64,000 nucleotides of DNA from Lomentospora prolificans (taxonomy: Eukaryota > Ascomycota > Sordariomycetes > Microascales > Microascaceae). The position numbers and the translations under genes are program-made. Below, one piece after another: positions 58,903 to 64,000 of the stretch; the first letter of the stretch is position 1, and each line of letters begins with the position of its first letter. The stretch covers positions 4,464,001 through 4,528,000 of the forward strand of contig JARFXM010000003.1 of the NCBI GenBank assembly GCA_029532625.1. Reading direction: 5' to 3'. The notes under the pieces are model-generated. The model was not told the DNA's origin. It was given only the letters and a program-made list of their open reading frames with translations, and ran no database searches.

Positions 58903-59669
58903 ATGTTCTTGATCCCTATTTTTCTCTGCGCAAGTATATCAGTGCCTCATCCGCCAAGGCACAAGACTCTAGCGGCAAAGTCCAGTTTAACTTAATCTTC
59001 CCTAAGAATGAGACCTACGCACCGACGGCATGGTTCCCAGTGATCTATGTGATTCGGGGTTCTTGGATTGTTAAATCACTACGGTCGGAATTTGACGGCT
59101 ATATGACACGTTCTAACCTTGGCTACGGCAATCTCTCGGAAGTAGCCATGCACGATATGACTGCGTTTGGTATTCCCGTTTTACCTAGTTGGCAAGATAT
59201 TCCCGCGCCTGAAGACCCGTTCTTCATTGCAACTGTTACGAACATGACAAACCGAACTGATGACTACACTCAGTTTATTGGCGAATGGTCAGCCTCCTTA
59301 GACAACTGCAGCGTTTATCGAGACCTTGCTGAGGAAGATCCCGAAGGCGACAGGTGGAGATCAGGACCACAGGTCCTCGAGTTCAGCATTGAGCCAGGTG
59401 GTAAGGTCCCTGATATCGCTGAGGCCGTTGCGAGCTGTGGATACCAGTCTTCTGCCGTGTATGTCGACAGATCTAGCGACAACTGTGGGTGCCTGGAAGC
59501 TGTTGAGCGTGATAGTGGGTGCGATGTGCTTGGTGCATTTGCAGAAGAGGTGGCTGGGAATGTATCGAGGATTCTCAATGGGCTTTTTGGGTGTGAGGAG
59601 AGGGAGTGGCAGACCACAAAGGAAAAATGTCCAAGTGCAGCTGCACAAGTCAGGGACTCATTTCAATGA
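58903..59669 (+). pseudogene. DUF7136-type secreted protein with frame break in the signal peptide
   Basis: From about 58,955 an open frame reads AKAQDSSGKVQFNLIFPKNE, then TYAPTAWFPVIYVIRG, a stretch of about 170 residues with paired cysteines and many N-glycosylation sites, and a stop at 59,667-59,669. The VQFNLIFPKNETYAPT start is typical of fungal DUF7136 proteins: small, secreted, of unknown function. The nearest ATG (58,903) begins a fitting signal peptide (MFLIPIFLCASIS), but it is in a different frame from the mature part. The offset is two bases modulo three. No convincing intron repairs it without deleting the conserved N-terminus. So this is either a recent one-base break or a sequencing error. 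It stands head-to-head with the decayed chitinase. Confidence 0.7.
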
Positions 59670-59995
59670 ATAGTCATGATACTTTTGAGTTTCACGGCAG
59701 CTATGGTCCTGTATTAGTGAATAGAATGGGGGGAAATAGGGAACACTCCTCACACTTTGCCTGCACTCTCCATCTGCTAATGACAGCAGTCACAATGAGA
59801 CATCAGATAGGGGGCACTGTTCATTTGAAGAGTTATTCTTTTGAGAGATAGGCAATTTGAATGCCTAACATTTCATGTGTAAAACGATTTCTCTACTATT
59901 AGACCAAAAATAGAATAGGGGAATATTCCCTATCCATTAGAGGTCTTAAAGATGCATATAACCTATCGACAGAATGTTACAGATAATATGGGGTC
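59670..59995. other. Convergent 3' region
   Basis: Between the 3' ends of the DUF7136 gene (+) and the alpha/beta hydrolase (-). Nothing else seen. Confidence 0.6.
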
Positions 59996-61036
59996 TTAAT
60001 CCCGATAGCCGTCAAGTCCGTTCCTGGCTAAGAAATCATCGAGGAGCCCGGCGACCTTGTCGTTGTCCATATCGGCGAATGAAACGTGTGTGCTTCCCCA
60101 GAGCCCAGCGTCCTCGCCAAGTTTGAGAACGGTGGCGTTTCCGCCCAGCTCGTTGATAATGGCCGCAACCTCGCGGGCCTGCTGAAGGTACAGATGGGTC
60201 TCATCTCGGTGGTCGCCAAAGATGAACTGGATCTCGTTGAGCTGGGCCAATTTCTTATAGTCCTCCAGAGGCACGACGAAGGGACCGAACGGGCCGTTCG
60301 ACTGCTCGACGCCATAGCCTTCAGGGTAGACAATGCCGACGGTCTCGTACAAGACGATGCCCTTGATATTGGTCGTGTTGCTCTTGATGACAGTCATCAT
60401 GGCGCGTAGTCCAGCGGCCGAGTTAGTGAGGTAGATGATGCTGTCTCCGTTCATGCCCGTATCAGCAGAAATGGCGGCGGCCTCGGACTGCATGTGGACA
60501 TTGGCAACGTTGTCGAACTCGATGTATCGACCACCGGTCGCCTGCTCCCAGAAATAATCTCGGTTTTCCGTGGGGAATTGGACGTCGTCCCACCACTCCA
60601 AAGGAGATGGACCAAAGTTCCAGGCGATGAAATTGCTCTGGTCGCGGTAGTCGGGAGCATAGCTAAAAGGCTCGCAGCTCCAGCCAGCGCGTCCGAGACG
60701 GGGCGCATCCCAAAGATAGACGGGGTAGTCTCGGCGCAAGAACATGTCCTTGAAACCGGGACCACCGTCCCATCGGTTCTGCCAGGTCTGGGTGCTGGAG
60801 CTGTGCCACATGACGATACTGGTCTTGCGCTTCACCCAGGGGAGGAAGTATTCCATGTAGCCATGGTCGCAGGTGAGGGTCGCGCCCTCTCGCGTAGGGT
60901 GAGGGATCACCTTTCCGCCGATGTTGAAGCCTCCGGATCGCTCAAGGATAATGGGATCGCGTTGGCCTGGTTCTGGGTCTGGGAGCTGAGCGCTCGCCAG
61001 GGCGGCGAAGAACGAAAGCGCTACCGAGAAGAGCAT
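59996..61036 (-). CDS. Secreted alpha/beta hydrolase (esterase-like)
   Basis: A 346-residue protein with a clear signal peptide (MLFSVALSFFAALASA). The family of secreted fungal and bacterial esterase-like hydrolases shows GGFNIGGKVI near residue 35, HGYMEYFLP, and SIVMWHSSSTQTWQNRWDG in the oxyanion region. A nucleophile elbow candidate is YLTNSAAG, with Ser206. Candidate acid Asp275 lies in FIFGDH and His317 in WGSTHVSF. The elbow is N-S-A-A-G rather than the textbook G-x-S-x-G. The substrate is unknown. One exon; the ATG at 61,036 sits directly before the signal peptide. A TATA-like AT-rich stretch lies about 150 bases upstream (near 61,178-61,188). Confidence 0.88.
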   Translation of the reverse strand: MLFSVALSFFAALASAQLPDPEPGQRDPIILERSGGFNIGGKVIPHPTREGATLTCDHGYMEYFLPWVKRKTSIVMWHSSSTQTWQNRWDGGPGFKDMFLRRDYPVYLWDAPRLGRAGWSCEPFSYAPDYRDQSNFIAWNFGPSPLEWWDDVQFPTENRDYFWEQATGGRYIEFDNVANVHMQSEAAAISADTGMNGDSIIYLTNSAAGLRAMMTVIKSNTTNIKGIVLYETVGIVYPEGYGVEQSNGPFGPFVVPLEDYKKLAQLNEIQFIFGDHRDETHLYLQQAREVAAIINELGGNATVLKLGEDAGLWGSTHVSFADMDNDKVAGLLDDFLARNGLDGYRD

Positions 61037-61942
61037 ATTGTGTCTTGGCTGCTGCGATGAAGCGAATTATAGACTGTGCTAAGCTCCTGCAGTTGTCCTA
61101 CCAGCATTAAGTAGGGGGGCTTCGTAGTGCCGGGTGTGCACACCTTGTGGGACTCTGAACTAGAGAAGGAGGGGAAATATATATTATAACAACTGATTGT
61201 ATGTACAGCTGTCGACCTCCACCTGGCTCTAAACGTGTCAGCGTCAGCCACGCCAGCTCATTCCTTCTCCGACCTGGAGGTGAGGGGGATCAATCTGCCG
61301 ATACCTTCTCGGTCATTTCCAATTGATCAATCAAAGCTGGCGGGATTGGGCCGTAATAAATTTCCCGATCAGAGGGGAATTGGTATGCAGCGAGCGGTAT
61401 TCAGCCGCCGGATGCGGGAACATGTCCCCAGTTTCTCGGCGACTTAAGCCGGGAAGCGGGGGGGAGCATATTTTTGACGATTGCGAAGACAGGAACCCCG
61501 CTGCTGACGGTGCCTGGCGCATCTCCAAATCAAGGATTGTGCTACCTTCTGCTGTGGGATATATTGCCTGTCAGCTCACGGCTGTAAATTGACACCTCTC
61601 GATCTACCGTGGCGGGAACCACGGTTTGCGCGAGTGCGGAGAAAGCGCGTGGAAATTTCCTTCGACCCGCGTCTTGTTTCCCGACGTCATTTACGGGTAG
61701 GATGCCGTTGAATCGGATGCCAAGACTAGATGGATTGCAAAACTAATACAGGGCTTGATTAAGCTGGCCCATTGAAGTCGCCTTCTTTCGAGCTCGGCCT
61801 AGCCTTAGTTTCACGACCATCAAGGACCAAGTTCTGTCAAACGACAAAGTTCGCATCATCCCTATAAAGTTTACAATCTGCCGTAGTATATCTTTGAGCG
61901 CTCAAAGCCCCCTTCTTAGTCCTCCTGCGCTGCTGCACAACG
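61037..61942. other. Intergenic region
   Basis: Contains the promoter of the alpha/beta hydrolase at its left end and the 3' region of the next gene at its right end. No other gene seen. Confidence 0.6.
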
Positions 61943-62557
61943 TTACTTGCGGAATGAATCATCTCTCTTCAAGACTGCCAAGGAAGTGATAATAGCCACA
62001 ATGTCATCGACCTGCTCGTCGTCTATGAGCATAACCCCCGTGAGTTCTCTCTTGTCTTTGCTAGTAAACTTGGCAACCTCCACTCTCAACCCTCCGACAA
62101 CCTTGTACAGCTTGTACAAACCCTTCGGGTCTACGACATCCCAGAAATATGGAATGCTATCCTGCACAAATACATCCTGGCGTCGGCCAGGTCCCACCGG
62201 GCGTAATTCCAAGTCATGGCTCGAGTGTGTGCTCTCGGGAGGGAAAGCAAACTTCCACCGCCCAAGGTCCAGAATGGGCCCGGAGGCTTCGGCGACCGGG
62301 ACACCGGCTTCATCAGATGCTTTGAAATTGCGACGGTGCCAGGATTCTTGACGGATTTCGATCACGGACAGTTGATCTGACGTTGCTGCCTTTGCCTCCT
62401 CTAAAGGGACGCTATCCTTGGGGGTGAGCTTTTCAGTGATGTCATAGACTGACAGTGATAGAGAGAAACCACCGTTTTTCTGATGATAGAATACCTTCGT
62501 AGGGCGAAAGGCAACATCTTGATTGATCGAGTAGTCTGTGGGTTTTGGTTCTTTCAT
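61943..62557 (-). CDS. Uncharacterised 204-residue protein
   Basis: A single-exon protein of 204 residues if it starts at the ATG at 62,557. It is soluble, with no signal peptide or membrane helix. Recurrent short hydrophobic strands alternate with polar loops (RPTKVFYHQKNGGFSLSLSV, GPILDLGRWKFAF, DVFVQDSIPYFWDV, YKLYKVVGGLRVEVAKF). The C-terminus ends in a helix (DDIVAIITSLAVLKRDD). The strand pattern recalls tubby/LURP-one-like beta folds, but I cannot confirm this. Codon use fits a real gene. I do not recognise the family. Confidence 0.65.
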   Translation of the reverse strand: MKEPKPTDYSINQDVAFRPTKVFYHQKNGGFSLSLSVYDITEKLTPKDSVPLEEAKAATSDQLSVIEIRQESWHRRNFKASDEAGVPVAEASGPILDLGRWKFAFPPESTHSSHDLELRPVGPGRRQDVFVQDSIPYFWDVVDPKGLYKLYKVVGGLRVEVAKFTSKDKRELTGVMLIDDEQVDDIVAIITSLAVLKRDDSFRK

Positions 62558-64000
62558 GTTGTTTTGGGTCGCACCTTTTAATCCGAACAAATCCTTGCGG
62601 GCATGTGTGTATATGAGTGCGAGGTGAGGAAGAAGAATGAAGCCCTGCAGTGAGACGATTAGGAGGGTTTCCTACCAATTTCAGGGAACTGACAAAAGTT
62701 CTTGATCTCCTGACTGAGAGCCTCGAACCGCCCTGGCACATCTATAATATTGAGGAGGAACCTGGGCCTCCCACTTCACCGAAAAGTGGTCACATGTGGC
62801 ACCGGTTTCCGGGATGAATCCGAATGTTTTGCATTGGCCAGAGGTCCAATAAGGAAAGTGAAACTGAAGCTTGGTATCTGGCTTTTAGACAGGATGACAC
62901 GAGCAGCCCAAGCTGGATTCGAGCAAAGCCGAAATCCGGTCTGGCCAATCCGAAGTTCCGGGCGATTCAAGTTTCCGAGAAGATGAAGAAGCGTATCCTG
63001 GCTACCTGGGTTCTATTTTACTCGTTCGTAGCCGGATCACCAACCTATCCGCAAATATCTAGCGAAGTGACAGTTCGTTAAACTCTCCGATGGGAAATTA
63101 CTGGATAAAGCCAAGGATGGAGAAAAGGTCGTAATTAGTGGCTTAATGCGGTCCCTATGTCGCTTTGGCCGAGTGAGATTTGCACGCACCGGGCTGCAAT
63201 AACAGGGCTTAATATTGGCCTCTCAGATCTCAACCCCTGTAATTGGGAATGGGGCTGGCCTTTTCTCGACGTTTTTCTCGTCAATAACGCCACCACTAAC
63301 TGGGCCAATGCCATGTCCGTGAAGACAACCAACCATGGAGCCCAGGGCTCATCCAACCTCGGCTGGGTTTGACCTCTTCGGCGGCAACTGCGCCTTTCCT
63401 ACCGTACAGTGTAGTTTGTTCACACCCCCGGTTGTACAACATTCGTAGTGCTATGGCTACTCTTCACGCGGTGATGAAGGGCCTACACGAAGGCCTCCAA
63501 AGCACGGCAATAGTTGAGGGGCTGCTTCTCGATCAGATCGTCGACGACTTTGGTCCCCCTCAAACGTCTAACCTAGCCGGATTCTCGCCAGAGCATTCAC
63601 CATTGCGGCTGGTACTAATTACTGCGGAATTTGTCCCAGTCGCCAGGCAGGTCAGCTGACAATTCTCTTCTGGCGGGCGTCTTCGGTCTCTTTGCTGCTG
63701 GCGATAACAGCATCGATCCAACCAAGGACATGGAGACGCATGTTGCGAATATCATCTCCTAACCAAAGCATATTTTTCGCAATATGGGAGGCTTAGAGGG
63801 TACCCGGGACTGAACTATGCGCGAGTCTATTGATATCTATGCCTCTTCTCCCTTGTGCGTTCGCATCTCGGACTCCGGTCTTGCGCAGCTGGCGATTACT
63901 ACATCAGACGATGCAGCCGTGACCGCCACAGCTGTGCTACTGTTGGAAAACCGGGGGAATATAATAATGGGCTTACTTCGCAAGTGTCTTAATCTGCTCG
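62558..64000. other. Right-edge region, possible gene traces
   Basis: No complete gene. On the plus strand a few coding-like pieces in different frames occur between about 63,200 and 63,770 (see findings). They may belong to a broken gene. The remainder shows nothing I can support. Confidence 0.45.

Overview
This 64 kb window comes from a filamentous ascomycete (Pezizomycotina, most likely Sordariomycetes). The genes are spliced with short introns of about 50 to 130 bases (one of 289) carrying GTRNGT-type donors, CTAAC/CTGAC-type branch sites and CAG/TAG acceptors. The families are typical of that group: a PDR-type ABC transporter, a fungal rhodopsin-like membrane protein, an LCCL-domain membrane protein, and GH115, GH5 and GH18 carbohydrate enzymes. 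I found no tRNA, rRNA, CRISPR array or intact transposon.

Layout. Bases 1-10,119 hold no gene I can support; they include an AT-rich island at about 3,130-3,790 and end in a pyrimidine-rich leader for the PDR transporter (10,120-14,626, +). A broken coiled-coil reading frame follows at 15.5-15.9 kb (+). Next are a small single-pass membrane protein (16,690-17,133, -), a five-exon rhodopsin-domain protein (18,338-19,706, -), an LCCL-domain membrane protein (20,988-22,856, +), a four-exon GH115 xylan alpha-glucuronidase (23,635-26,859, +) and a three-exon short beta-carbonic anhydrase (29,277-29,957, +). A proline-rich NPF-motif protein (33,063-34,802, -), a secreted M14 carboxypeptidase (35,612-37,030, -) and four-exon histone H1 (39,798-40,707, -) come before a gene-poor stretch at 40.7-45.7 kb.

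The right third holds a secreted amidohydrolase (45,752-47,449, -), a PI-specific phospholipase C (48,905-50,686, +), a three-exon GH5 endoglucanase (51,891-53,146, +), a C2H2 zinc-finger protein (53,515-54,436, -) and a calcineurin-like phosphoesterase (56,127-57,041, -). After these lies a head-to-head pair: a decayed GH18 chitinase (about 57,500-58,640, -) and a DUF7136-type secreted protein whose signal peptide is out of frame with the rest (58,903-59,669, +). A secreted alpha/beta hydrolase (59,996-61,036, -) and an unrecognised 204-residue protein (61,943-62,557, -) close the window, with a faint coding-like trace near 63.2-63.8 kb.

How the genes work together. There is no obvious single pathway or biosynthetic cluster. 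Several genes encode secreted or surface proteins: GH115, GH5, M14 peptidase, amidohydrolase, alpha/beta hydrolase, DUF7136, LCCL and rhodopsin-like. This suits a saprotrophic or host-associated fungus that degrades plant wall and protein. Housekeeping genes (histone H1, carbonic anhydrase, PLC) are interspersed. The most notable local observation is the eroding chitinase/DUF7136 pair. I did not find a convincing, wholly new biological system.
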